Notes under the pieces: generated by a model | Database searches by the model: none | What the model saw: the letters and a program-made list of their open reading frames with translations, nothing else | Told to the model about the DNA's origin: nothing | DNA from: DAORHV01 sp964448405 | GTDB lineage: Bacteria > Patescibacteriota > Gracilibacteria > Peribacterales > Peribacteraceae | DNA: 13,298 nt | Assembly: GCA_964448405.1 (NCBI GenBank) | Contig: CAYUVW010000033.1 | Location: 1-13,298 of the forward strand | Direction: 5' to 3' | Made by a program: the position numbers and the translations under genes | Shown: positions 5,788 through 12,652 of the stretch, in pieces | Position numbering within the stretch: position 1 is the stretch's first letter | Layout of the letters: every line of letters starts with the position of its first letter

Positions 5788-7407
5788 TTATCGTCCGACC
5801 GACCCGACAAGGGAATAGATAGGAACGATGATAGCAAAAGCAATCGTGCCGACGAGTCCACCGAGGAAAATCAACAGCATTGGTTCAAGAATAACCGGCA
5901 GTCTCTCGGCCCACTCCTCAGCCTTCTTTTCGTAGATATCGGCTACACGAAGCAGCATTTCAGCGATCTTGCCGGACTTTTCACCGGTCGAAATCAGCTG
6001 CTGGACAGACAGGGGGAGCAGTGTGTTCGTATCTTTGAGCTTCTTGAATGCATTCGCAAAAGACTCTCCAACTTCAATTTCATCGGCCAATTTGTAGTAG
6101 TAACGCTTGTAATACACGGTGTCGGTAACGTCGGCCATGGATCGAATGGATTCCACCAACGGTACGCCGGCCTTCAGCAAGCTTCCCAGGATGACGCCGA
6201 ACCGCGCAATGGTCGCGGACTTCGCCAGCGGACCGATGCCCGGAATGTGGAAAATTACCTGCTCGGTTGGTCCTTTGAGACTGGTGTATTTGCAAAGACA
6301 GACCAGGAGTACGCCAGCGACGGCGAAGCTCGGTACAGCCACTGCACCGTGATTTTTCATGAAGTCCGCCACCCAAATGATGATTTTCGTTACGAGCGGC
6401 AACTCGGCATTCAGCGAGGTAAGAATGCCCACCAACTGCGGCAGCACGAACCATGCCAAGCCGAGCGTAATGACTGCGGTGAGCGTTAGGACGATGCCGG
6501 GATAGATCATGGCCATCTGCACCTTGGATTTCAGCGCGCGATCTTTTTCCTGCTGAATGGCGAGATATTCCATGTTGCGCGACAGCGCACCGGCTTCTTC
6601 GCCGATGCGAATGAGCGCCAATGCGTATGGCGAGAAGAAACTCTGGTTATCCATGGCGCACCACAGCGCGATTCCACTTTCCACTTCGTCGATGATTTTC
6701 TGCACGATTTTCTTCATCGGCTTGTTTCGGGTCTCCAGCAAAATGGTATTCAGTGCGTCCACAACGGACAATCCGGAGTTCAGCAGAATGGCGAGGTTCT
6801 CGATGAATACCGTCTTCTCCTTGCCCATGCCGATGTTATTGATGCCTTCCAGCACCTGCATGAACGTCTTTTTGCGCTTACCGAAGGTGCCGGTCGGGTC
6901 GGCCTTGTCACCGGCAACGCCCTTCTTTGCCACCGCTTTCTTGCTTGGAGCAGCTGCGGCTTTGGCCGCAGATTTTCCGAACAAGGACCAACCCTTTTTG
7001 GTTGCCGGAGTGGGTGTCGCGGGCGCTGCTGTTGTAGCCGGAGAAGCGGACGCCGGGGCAATCGGGGACGCCGGAGATGCGTTGGCTAGAGCCGGTGCGA
7101 CAGACGCAACCGAAGCCGGAGCAGCCGGAGACGGAATGCTTGGAGCGGGTGCCGCGATCTTCGGCGCGGACGGATTGGCTTCAATCGGAATTGCGACCAG
7201 CTTGGGCGCCGTTTCCTCGGCGGCCGTCGCAGTCACCTCTTTTTTCTGTTCCTCCTCTATAGCCGCGGCGTGCTTTGCTTCGGCATTCTTCCTTTTTGCG
7301 GCCACGGCAAACATGGTCAGTGCGCGCTTTTTGGCGACGTGCGGCGGTACATGGTGCTTGTCCATGTTTCCGGTCTGGCCGTCGACGGGAGGATTAGTGT
7401 CGGACAT
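5788..7407 (-). CDS. pilC: Type IV pilus inner-membrane platform protein PilC (GspF family)
   Basis: This 539-residue protein is the polytopic platform that links the assembly ATPase to pilin extraction from the membrane. Residues about 197-325 and 400-525 are the two GspF repeats, recognisable by IENLAILLNSGLSVVDAL and RFGVILGSLLKAGVPLVESI and by the paired GEEAG (269-273) and GEKSG (475-479) motifs. Membrane segments are near 299-323, 355-372 and 505-533. PilC/GspF proteins are about 400 residues long. The extra 190 or so residues here are a cytoplasmic N-terminal extension: a basic/acidic start, then an Ala/Pro/Ser-rich segment (about 64-137) and a Lys/Ala-rich stretch (138-180) before the conserved domain. 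The start overlaps the end of pilB by 14 nt, so the two are probably coupled. The extension is in frame, with no frameshift sign. A start inside the extension cannot be excluded. Confidence 0.95.
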   Translation of the reverse strand: MSDTNPPVDGQTGNMDKHHVPPHVAKKRALTMFAVAAKRKNAEAKHAAAIEEEQKKEVTATAAEETAPKLVAIPIEANPSAPKIAAPAPSIPSPAAPASVASVAPALANASPASPIAPASASPATTAAPATPTPATKKGWSLFGKSAAKAAAAPSKKAVAKKGVAGDKADPTGTFGKRKKTFMQVLEGINNIGMGKEKTVFIENLAILLNSGLSVVDALNTILLETRNKPMKKIVQKIIDEVESGIALWCAMDNQSFFSPYALALIRIGEEAGALSRNMEYLAIQQEKDRALKSKVQMAMIYPGIVLTLTAVITLGLAWFVLPQLVGILTSLNAELPLVTKIIIWVADFMKNHGAVAVPSFAVAGVLLVCLCKYTSLKGPTEQVIFHIPGIGPLAKSATIARFGVILGSLLKAGVPLVESIRSMADVTDTVYYKRYYYKLADEIEVGESFANAFKKLKDTNTLLPLSVQQLISTGEKSGKIAEMLLRVADIYEKKAEEWAERLPVILEPMLLIFLGGLVGTIAFAIIVPIYSLVGSVGR

Positions 7408-9178
7408 GTTCGTGAGATTCGTCTTTCTTGAAGAACAGCGCTTCGGGGGGCGCCGCCATGCGCAGGAGTTCTTCCAATGTGGTGAGCCCCTCCTTTACTT
7501 TCTCCAGGCCGTCTTCGAACAAAAACAACATGCCGTTGGCGCGTGCCTGCAGCAAAATGTCGGTACTGCCCGCGCGAGCGGTGATGAGTTCTTCGATCTC
7601 CTTATTGATTTCGAGTACTTCGTAGATGCCCACGCGTCCGCGATACCCCGTATTTCCGCAGGCTTCGCATCCTTTTCCGCGGTAGAAGTGCACGTCTTCG
7701 CCTTCCGGGAAATAGTGTTCGGCGCCCTTAAAGAGCGCGCGAGCTTCCTTTGTCGTTACCGCGAAGCTGAAGCGGCAGTGCGGGCAGATGCGCCGTACCA
7801 AGCGCTGAGCCACGATGACTTCCAGCGTGGAAGCCAGCAAGAACGGCTCCACCTCCATTTCAATAAGACGTGGAATGGCGGTGGCCGAGTCGTTGGCGTG
7901 CAGCGTGGAAAACAGCAGGTGACCGGTCAAGGCGGCGTTCACGGCAATGCCGGCGGTTTCGGCGTCGCGGATTTCTCCCACCAGCACCACGTCGGGGTCT
8001 TGGCGCATGAGGGCGCGGAGTCCTTTGCCGAACGTGAGTCCGGTACCCAGGTTCACCTGAATATGGTTGATGCCGGGAATTTTGTATTCGACCGGATCTT
8101 CGATAGTCGACACGTTCACGTCCGGACGGTTCAACATTTTAATGAGTCCGTACAACGTGGTGGATTTACCGGCGCCGGTCGGACCGACGGTGATGATCAT
8201 GCCGAACGGCTTGTGTGCGGCCTGTTCCAAAATCGAACGGTGGGCGTCCGAGAATCCCAAGTCGGCGAGCGTGAGGTTGCGAACGTATTCCGACAACAGA
8301 CGCATAACAATTTTTTCGCCGTCGACAATCGGAATGACCGAGACGCGGACGTCCATGGTTCCAGAGCGTGACTTGTAGCGAATGGCGCCGTCCTGAGCCG
8401 CATAGTGCTCGTCGATGCGCAGGTTTGCCTCGATCTTGATGCGGTTGACGATACCCTCGTAGAACTGTCGCGGCAGGCGGCCGGCCTCGTGCATGACGCC
8501 GTCCACGCGGAAGCGCACGACCACGTCTTTTTCCTGCGGTTCGAAGTGAATGTCGGATGCCTTCAAGCTCATGGCATCGGCGAAAATTTCTTCCAAGATT
8601 TCGGGTGCGACTTTTTGCTGCTTCTGAATGATCGACTGAAAGCGTGTCGCCAGCGGTTTGCGGTACAACTTGAATGCGATATCGATACCGCTCTTCGGCG
8701 CATAGACGAATTTAATCGTGCCGGTGAACGGCGCGACCTTGGCTTCTTTTTTCGCTCCCCACAACGATTTGTTTTTCTTCTCGCTCTTGCTCTCGCCGCC
8801 GACCATCTTCAGTTTTCCAATATTTTCGCGAATGGCTTTCTCCAGGCCTTCGCGCAATGGGTCGGATGTCGCAACAGTCACTTCGGTATCGGTGAAGCCA
8901 ACGACTGCAGCCGAGTACGTGCGGGCGAATTCCTCGGGAAGTTTTTGTACGGTTTCCTGCGTTGGGGGATTGTTCGGCAGATCGAAGAACGGCAACTTGT
9001 AGTGTTCCGACAGAGCGTTTTCCAACAACTCGCTCGTCATCAGGCGCTTCTCGGACAGAATGATCCGCAGCTCGCAGTTGCGCGCATCGGCTTCTTTCAG
9101 CACGGCGGCGCACTCTTCCTCGGAGAGGTAGCTTTGGGAGACCAGGATTCTGCCGAGTTCTGCGTTGTTGATCTGCAT
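7394..9178 (-). CDS. pilB: Type IV pilus assembly ATPase PilB (GspE family)
   Basis: This 594-residue hexameric ATPase powers pilus extension at the cytoplasmic face of the membrane. Residues 1-115 are the GspE/MshEN-like N-terminal domain (LGRILVSQSYLSEEE ... FFDLP). A Lys-rich linker (130-148) follows, then the catalytic part: KASDIHFEPQ (206-215), Walker A GPTGAGKST (332-340), Asp box STIEDPVEY (357-365), Walker B DPDVVLVGEIRD (394-405) with Glu402, and His box TGHLLFSTLHAND (418-430). The PilB/GspE zinc site is present as CPHC (465-468) and CEACGNTGYRGR (504-515), which separates it from PilT. The length is normal for the family. It follows the response regulator by 25 nt and overlaps pilC by 14 nt. 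No Shine-Dalgarno sequence precedes ATG 9178, which is nevertheless supported by the N-terminal domain starting immediately. Confidence 0.97.
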   Translation of the reverse strand: MQINNAELGRILVSQSYLSEEECAAVLKEADARNCELRIILSEKRLMTSELLENALSEHYKLPFFDLPNNPPTQETVQKLPEEFARTYSAAVVGFTDTEVTVATSDPLREGLEKAIRENIGKLKMVGGESKSEKKNKSLWGAKKEAKVAPFTGTIKFVYAPKSGIDIAFKLYRKPLATRFQSIIQKQQKVAPEILEEIFADAMSLKASDIHFEPQEKDVVVRFRVDGVMHEAGRLPRQFYEGIVNRIKIEANLRIDEHYAAQDGAIRYKSRSGTMDVRVSVIPIVDGEKIVMRLLSEYVRNLTLADLGFSDAHRSILEQAAHKPFGMIITVGPTGAGKSTTLYGLIKMLNRPDVNVSTIEDPVEYKIPGINHIQVNLGTGLTFGKGLRALMRQDPDVVLVGEIRDAETAGIAVNAALTGHLLFSTLHANDSATAIPRLIEMEVEPFLLASTLEVIVAQRLVRRICPHCRFSFAVTTKEARALFKGAEHYFPEGEDVHFYRGKGCEACGNTGYRGRVGIYEVLEINKEIEELITARAGSTDILLQARANGMLFLFEDGLEKVKEGLTTLEELLRMAAPPEALFFKKDESHEHVRH

Positions 9179-9203
9179 GTGGGTGTTGGTGTGCGGATCG
9201 TTG

Positions 9204-9641
9204 TTAGAGAATCGCTTTGACGCGCTGGACGATCTGCGCGATGGGCGTGTTCGATTTCACAAAGTAGTCCAAGGCGCCCAGTTGCTTGGTTTTGTTGCGG
9301 TCTTCCTCCTGGCCCAAGTTGCTCAGCACGATTGCCGGCACGCCGTATTTGCGCTGTTGCATTTCCGTCAGCACGCCGAAGCCGTCCATGACCGGCATGA
9401 TCAAATCCAGCAGCACCAGACCGTAGCCGCCTTTGTCTAATTCAGCCAAGGCATCGGTGCCATTCATGCACGTATGCGTGACGTAGCCTTCGTTCTTCAG
9501 TTTCATTTCCAGCGCATGCGCCAACGGCCGCTCATCCTCCACGATGAGCACGGCTTTCTTGCCGGCGGCATCCGGAGCCTTCGGCGCGACGGGCTGCACG
9601 GCAGCCGGCGTCTCCGGTGTTGGTTCCTGCGTAGAGGGCAT
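9204..9641 (-). CDS. Single-domain response regulator (CheY-like receiver)
   Basis: This 145-residue protein has an Ala/Pro-rich N-terminal tail (1-28) followed by one receiver domain and no output domain. The acidic pocket is EDE (35-37), the phosphoacceptor is Asp79 in VLLDLIMPVMDG, the switch Ser is 107 (VLSNLG) and the conserved Lys is 129 (YFVKS). All key residues are present, so it should be phosphorylatable. No histidine kinase lies in the window. As first gene of the unit with pilB and pilC it probably modulates pilus assembly by protein-protein contact, like PilG/PilH or other lone receivers. That role is inference. The start is ATG 9641, only 10 nt after an extended -10 element. AGAGAG just upstream is at best a weak ribosome binding site. 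Confidence 0.93.
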   Translation of the reverse strand: MPSTQEPTPETPAAVQPVAPKAPDAAGKKAVLIVEDERPLAHALEMKLKNEGYVTHTCMNGTDALAELDKGGYGLVLLDLIMPVMDGFGVLTEMQQRKYGVPAIVLSNLGQEEDRNKTKQLGALDYFVKSNTPIAQIVQRVKAIL

Positions 9642-9651
9642 AAATCTCTCT

Positions 9652-9660
9652 AGTGTATCA
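9652..9660 (-). promoter_or_regulatory. Extended -10 promoter for the response regulator-pilBC unit
   Basis: The minus strand reads TGATACACT, a TG-n-TATAAT-type extended -10 (hexamer four of six). The A of the ATG is 11 nt beyond its end, so a start at the usual distance leaves a leader of only about 3-4 nt. The -35 region is poor, as is common for extended -10 promoters. The identical 9-mer stands before purH on the other strand, at the other end of this divergent spacer. Confidence 0.5.
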
Positions 9661-9738
9661 CAAAAGCGCCATTTTCACCAGACCCCGGATCGCAGCAATC
9701 CAGAATCGCTGTTTTTGAGCATTTTTGTCCAATTTCAG

Positions 9739-9759
9739 AGGCCTGTCGCAACGAGGCCT
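9739..9759. repeat. Short repeat of AGGCCT in the divergent spacer
   Basis: AGGCCT occurs at 9739-9744 and 9754-9759, extended to GAGGCCT at each copy, 15 bp apart. The hexamer is its own reverse complement, so the pair is both a direct repeat and a 6-bp inverted repeat with a 9-nt loop. It overlaps the expected -35 region of the purH promoter, so it could be a binding site. No T-run follows, so a terminator is unlikely. Confidence 0.35.
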
Positions 9760-9765
9760 TCAGAC

Positions 9766-9774
9766 TGATACACT
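9766..9774 (+). promoter_or_regulatory. Extended -10 promoter of purH, leaderless start
   Basis: TGATACACT is an extended -10 whose hexamer ends 6 nt before the GTG of purH, so transcription should begin at or next to the start codon. Its TGA is also an in-frame stop for purH, which excludes a farther upstream start. The best -35 at a 17-nt spacer, TCGCAA, is weak (three of six). Confidence 0.5.
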
Positions 9775-9780
9775 CCGGTC

Positions 9781-11370
9781 GTGCCCTCCCGCTCCTCAAC
9801 CCGCAAGCGCGCCCTCATTTCCGTGTCCGATAAGACGGGCGTGGAGAAGCTCGCAAAAGGCTTGCAGAAGCTCGGATACGAGATTTTGTCGACCGGAGGA
9901 ACACACAAAATCCTGGAGAAAAACGGTATCGCCGTCACCTCGGTCGACCACGTCACGCAGTTCCCGGAATGTTTCGGTGGCCGCGTGAAGACCATGCACC
10001 CGCTCATCATGGGCGGCATTCTGTACAAGCGCGGTGACGAGAAGCACTGTGAAGAAGCCAAGAAACTCGGCATTGAACCGATCGACATCGTGGTGGTGAA
10101 TTTGTATCCCTTTGCGCAAACCCTGAAGAAAGTTACCGGGGGAACATGGTCGATTTCGCATGCCGATGATCCGGCGTTCGATGTGCATCATCCCGAGATC
10201 GTGGAGCAAATCGACATCGGCGGACCGACGTTGCTTCGCAGTGCGGCCAAGAACCATGCCGATGTACTTTCGATTTGCGATCCGTTCGATTACGACCGCG
10301 TTCTTGCGGCTTTGGAAAGCGGAGAAGTCGCCGATGCGCTACGTCGCGAGTTGGCGGCGAAAGTTTTTTTGCACACGGCTGCATACGATGCGCTCATCGC
10401 CGAATATTTGTCGAAGGGTGAGCACAACGGCGTCATGCTTACGTCGGGTCGCACGTTGCGGTACGGCGAAAATCCGCACCAGTGGGGCAAGTTCTACGCC
10501 CAACTGGACGCACGCAGCACCACCGATCGCGGCGAACATCGCTGGAAATTATTGCAGGGCAAAGAATTGAGTTACCTGAATATTTTCGACTCCGATGCCG
10601 CGTGGCGCATGGTGCAGGAATTCTCCCGGCCGGCCGCGGTGTTGGTAAAACACGCCAACCCGAGCGGCATTGCCGTGCACGACACTCTGGATGAGGCATT
10701 CCAGCGCGCATACGACAGCGATCGATTGTCCGCATTCGGCGTCATCATCGCGCTGAACAAGCGCTGCACATCCGGCGTGGTGCAAAAAATGCTCGACCAG
10801 AAAATTTTCACCGAGATCCTGCTGGCACCGGGCTTCGAACCCGGAGCGCTGGAATTACTCAAGCAGAAGCCGAATTTGCGCGTCATCGACATGACCGACG
10901 TCACCTTCGCGCATGATTCGGTGTACCGCAGCGCATTCGGTGGAATGTTGGTGCAGAACGATGACCTGAAACAGGTCACGAAAGATATGCTCACATGCGT
11001 TACGAAGAAGAAGCCGACGCCTGAGCAAATCGACGATCTGCTGTTCGCCTGGAAGGTCGTGAAGCACGCCAAGTCGAATGCCATTGTGTTCGCGCATCAC
11101 GGTGTGACGGTCGGCCTCGGCTGCGGTCAGACCAGTCGCGTGGATTCGGCGTGGATCGCCGCCAAGCGCGCAGGAGACAAAGCCAAAGGCGCGGTCATGG
11201 CCAGCGATGCCTTTTTCCCTTTTCCGGATGCAGTCGAAGAGGCGGTGAAGAACGGCATTGTCGCCATTATTCAACCGGGCGGATCGGTACGCGACGCCGA
11301 TGTCATCAAACGTGCCGATGAACTGGGCGTGACCATGGTCACGACCGGTGTGCGCGGATTCAGGCACTAA
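9781..11370 (+). CDS. purH: Bifunctional AICAR transformylase / IMP cyclohydrolase
   Basis: This 529-residue enzyme carries out the last two steps of de novo purine synthesis: formyl transfer from 10-formyl-THF to AICAR, then ring closure to IMP. The cyclohydrolase (MGS-like) domain shows SDKTG (16-20), STGGT (37-41), GGRVKTMHP (66-74) and DIGGPTLLRSAAKNH (145-159). The transformylase domain shows RYGENPHQ (228-234), GKELSYLNIFDSDAA (260-274), the Lys290-His291 pair in KHANPSG, GCGQTSRVDS, ASDAFFPFPD and IIQPGGSVRD. The length is typical. GTG 9781 is the only usable start: an in-frame TGA lies 12 nt upstream and the next Met is residue 72. Small departures from common forms are Ser for Cys in NPCG, GFRH instead of HFRH at the C-terminus, and a longer His/Asp-rich loop at 117-140. 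The rest of the purine pathway is not in the window. Confidence 0.97.
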   Translation: MPSRSSTRKRALISVSDKTGVEKLAKGLQKLGYEILSTGGTHKILEKNGIAVTSVDHVTQFPECFGGRVKTMHPLIMGGILYKRGDEKHCEEAKKLGIEPIDIVVVNLYPFAQTLKKVTGGTWSISHADDPAFDVHHPEIVEQIDIGGPTLLRSAAKNHADVLSICDPFDYDRVLAALESGEVADALRRELAAKVFLHTAAYDALIAEYLSKGEHNGVMLTSGRTLRYGENPHQWGKFYAQLDARSTTDRGEHRWKLLQGKELSYLNIFDSDAAWRMVQEFSRPAAVLVKHANPSGIAVHDTLDEAFQRAYDSDRLSAFGVIIALNKRCTSGVVQKMLDQKIFTEILLAPGFEPGALELLKQKPNLRVIDMTDVTFAHDSVYRSAFGGMLVQNDDLKQVTKDMLTCVTKKKPTPEQIDDLLFAWKVVKHAKSNAIVFAHHGVTVGLGCGQTSRVDSAWIAAKRAGDKAKGAVMASDAFFPFPDAVEEAVKNGIVAIIQPGGSVRDADVIKRADELGVTMVTTGVRGFRH

Positions 11371-11409
11371 GAACAATCAGTGGTTTCCGCGCTTGATTCG
11401 ACTTTGCTG

Positions 11410-11415
11410 TACCAT
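11410..11415 (+). promoter_or_regulatory. Possible -10 element before the 108-residue gene
   Basis: TACCAT (four of six) ends 6 nt before ATG 11422. The same hexamer stands 7 nt before the glycosyltransferase ATG. No -35 is evident, and the gene could also be read through from purH 51 nt upstream, so this is weak alone and mainly of interest as part of the recurring pattern. Confidence 0.25.
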
Positions 11416-11421
11416 CTCAGC

Positions 11422-11748
11422 ATGCAACTCCTCCTGCCCGCCGGCGAAGAACTTCTGGCAATGAAGCACGATATGACTTCCGACCCGGGTGCCAAATTCG
11501 TGATGTTCAGACGCGGCACAGAGTTGGTTGCGGCGTTGTTTCCATTTCACAAAACACATGCCGACATTGTTGAGCAGCGTCGGAAGGAAGACCCCACGTT
11601 GCAGTTCCTTGGCGCCGGATTTGTGCTGAACAATATGCCGCGCTGGGGTTCCGAGTCGTGCGTGAAGCGCATGGGTGTGGATCGTCCGGCAATCAAGCAG
11701 CAGGCCGAGTGCCTGCGCGCATTGCGCGGAGCCCTTGCCGTAGCCTAA
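11422..11748 (+). CDS. Small conserved-looking protein of unknown function
   Basis: I do not recognise this 108-residue protein, which starts MQLLLPAGEELLAMKHDM. It has no signal peptide, membrane segment or metal-binding cysteine set. Visible features are a beta-strand-like KFVMFRRGTELVAALFPF, then HKTHADIV, a charged EQRRKED, LGAGFVLNNMPRWGSESC and a C-terminal helix. The FPFHKTHADI and GAGFV segments look like a small folded domain. It follows purH by 51 nt on the same strand, so it may share its transcript. It ends 2 bp from the convergent methyltransferase. An in-frame GTG at 11380 would add 14 residues. I prefer ATG 11422, which has a -10-like TACCAT 6 nt before it. No ribosome binding site is visible at either start. 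GC content and codon use look like the neighbours. Confidence 0.7.
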   Translation: MQLLLPAGEELLAMKHDMTSDPGAKFVMFRRGTELVAALFPFHKTHADIVEQRRKEDPTLQFLGAGFVLNNMPRWGSESCVKRMGVDRPAIKQQAECLRALRGALAVA

Positions 11749-11750
11749 AT

Positions 11751-12623
11751 TCAACGTTTTTTCGCAACGATTTCCAGCGTGTCGAACAGCGGTACCGGAA
11801 TGGTCCACGACAGGCTTTTTTCGCGGTATGGCCGGCGCAGCAAACGTGCCAAAAGATAGCCGATGCTGAACGACCGTACATGGTGCCGTACTGAAACCGG
11901 CTCGAGTCCGGCTTTTTGCAGCGCATTGCAGAGCGACCGTTTGGTGAAGTAGTGCAGATGTGCCGGAATCACGCAGTACCAGCGCGCGCCGAGCAGCTTG
12001 GACAGCAGGCTGTCGTAGCGCGGCGTCACTACTGCCATGACACCGCCCGTCCGCAACACGCGTGCGCAATCGCTCAGAAACTGCTGCGGGTTGCGCAGAT
12101 GCTCCACGATGTCGATTGCAGTCAGTGCATCGATGCTTTGCGCGGACAGAGTCGCAAGTGTCGCGGTATCGCCTTGTCGTACCGCATCGCTCAGTCCGCG
12201 CGCTTTGCTTTCGGCAACCGCCCACGCTGCGGGTTCCAGACCTTGGGCGTCCCAGCCCATTGCTTTGGCTTCGCTCACAAGCAAGCCCGGACCTGCGCCG
12301 ACATCCAGCAACATGGCGGGCGCATGGAAGCGTTCTAGGTGGCGAAGAACACCGGCGGCGGCCATCCGGCGGCCGTGTTGTTCAGCCAGGTACGTGCGGT
12401 CTGCCGGTGCGTCGGCATACCAGCGCAGCACATTAATATCCGAGCCAAGCGGACTCCATCCGTGGCCGCAACGCGTACAGCGCAAGACATCGAGTCGTGC
12501 GGTCGATCCGTCGGCGATCACGTACGCATGATTTGCGGCGCCAAAGAACGCACGCGGGTCGACGGTGCCGCGGATAGCAAGCGCCGAAGCGGAGCCGCAC
12601 AGGGGACAGACTGGCAATGACAT
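11751..12623 (-). CDS. SAM-dependent methyltransferase with N-terminal zinc ribbon
   Basis: This 290-residue protein has an N-terminal zinc ribbon (CPLC at 6-9 and CTRCGHGW at 49-56) followed by a class I Rossmann methyltransferase domain of the Methyltransf_23 type. Motif I is LLDVGAGPGLLV (105-116), the acidic residue ending strand 2 is Glu130 (GLEP), and motif II is IDIVEHL (170-176), with the post-II LRTGG (190-194). AHLHYFTKRSL (221-231) is typical of sugar/small-molecule methyltransferases of this architecture. Such proteins often act on NDP-sugars or glycan intermediates. The divergent glycosyltransferase next door fits that, but the substrate cannot be read from the sequence. ATG 12623 is 29 bp from the glycosyltransferase start on the other strand. 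It has no ribosome binding site. The C-terminus (DTLEIVAKKR) ends 2 bp from the convergent small gene, with no terminator between. Confidence 0.9.
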   Translation of the reverse strand: MSLPVCPLCGSASALAIRGTVDPRAFFGAANHAYVIADGSTARLDVLRCTRCGHGWSPLGSDINVLRWYADAPADRTYLAEQHGRRMAAAGVLRHLERFHAPAMLLDVGAGPGLLVSEAKAMGWDAQGLEPAAWAVAESKARGLSDAVRQGDTATLATLSAQSIDALTAIDIVEHLRNPQQFLSDCARVLRTGGVMAVVTPRYDSLLSKLLGARWYCVIPAHLHYFTKRSLCNALQKAGLEPVSVRHHVRSFSIGYLLARLLRRPYREKSLSWTIPVPLFDTLEIVAKKR

Positions 12624-12645
12624 GCTGCCAGCCTACAGGTACCAT
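12617..12645 (+). promoter_or_regulatory. Promoter of the glycosyltransferase gene, leaderless start
   Basis: ATGACA (12617-12622, five of six to the -35 consensus), a 17-nt spacer and TACCAT (12640-12645, four of six) form the best complete promoter in the window. The -10 ends 7 nt before ATG 12653, so the transcript should start at the A of the start codon. The -35 overlaps the start codon of the divergent methyltransferase, so the two genes share control space. Confidence 0.55.
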
Positions 12646-12652
12646 CGCTGCG

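Noticed and set aside
6557..8371. 604-codon open frame on the plus strand
   Set aside because: It lies antisense to pilC and pilB, which have full families of motifs on the minus strand. The translation is Ala-rich and then low in recognisable structure, as expected from the shadow of GC-rich genes.
8405..9220. 271-codon open frame on the plus strand
   Set aside because: It is antisense to pilB, including the DIHFEPQ region, and shows no recognisable domain.
9739..9759. Terminator hairpin in the divergent spacer
   Set aside because: The stem is only 6 bp and no T-run follows on either strand. The site sits upstream of both genes, where a terminator is not expected.
9642..9780. Riboswitch upstream of purH
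   Set aside because: The promoter core ends 6 nt before the GTG, which leaves no room for a leader RNA, and no purine-aptamer-like stems are visible.
11377..12225. 282-codon open frame on the minus strand
   Set aside because: It spans the tail of two convergent genes in another frame. The methyltransferase frame carries the motif I and zinc-ribbon signatures.
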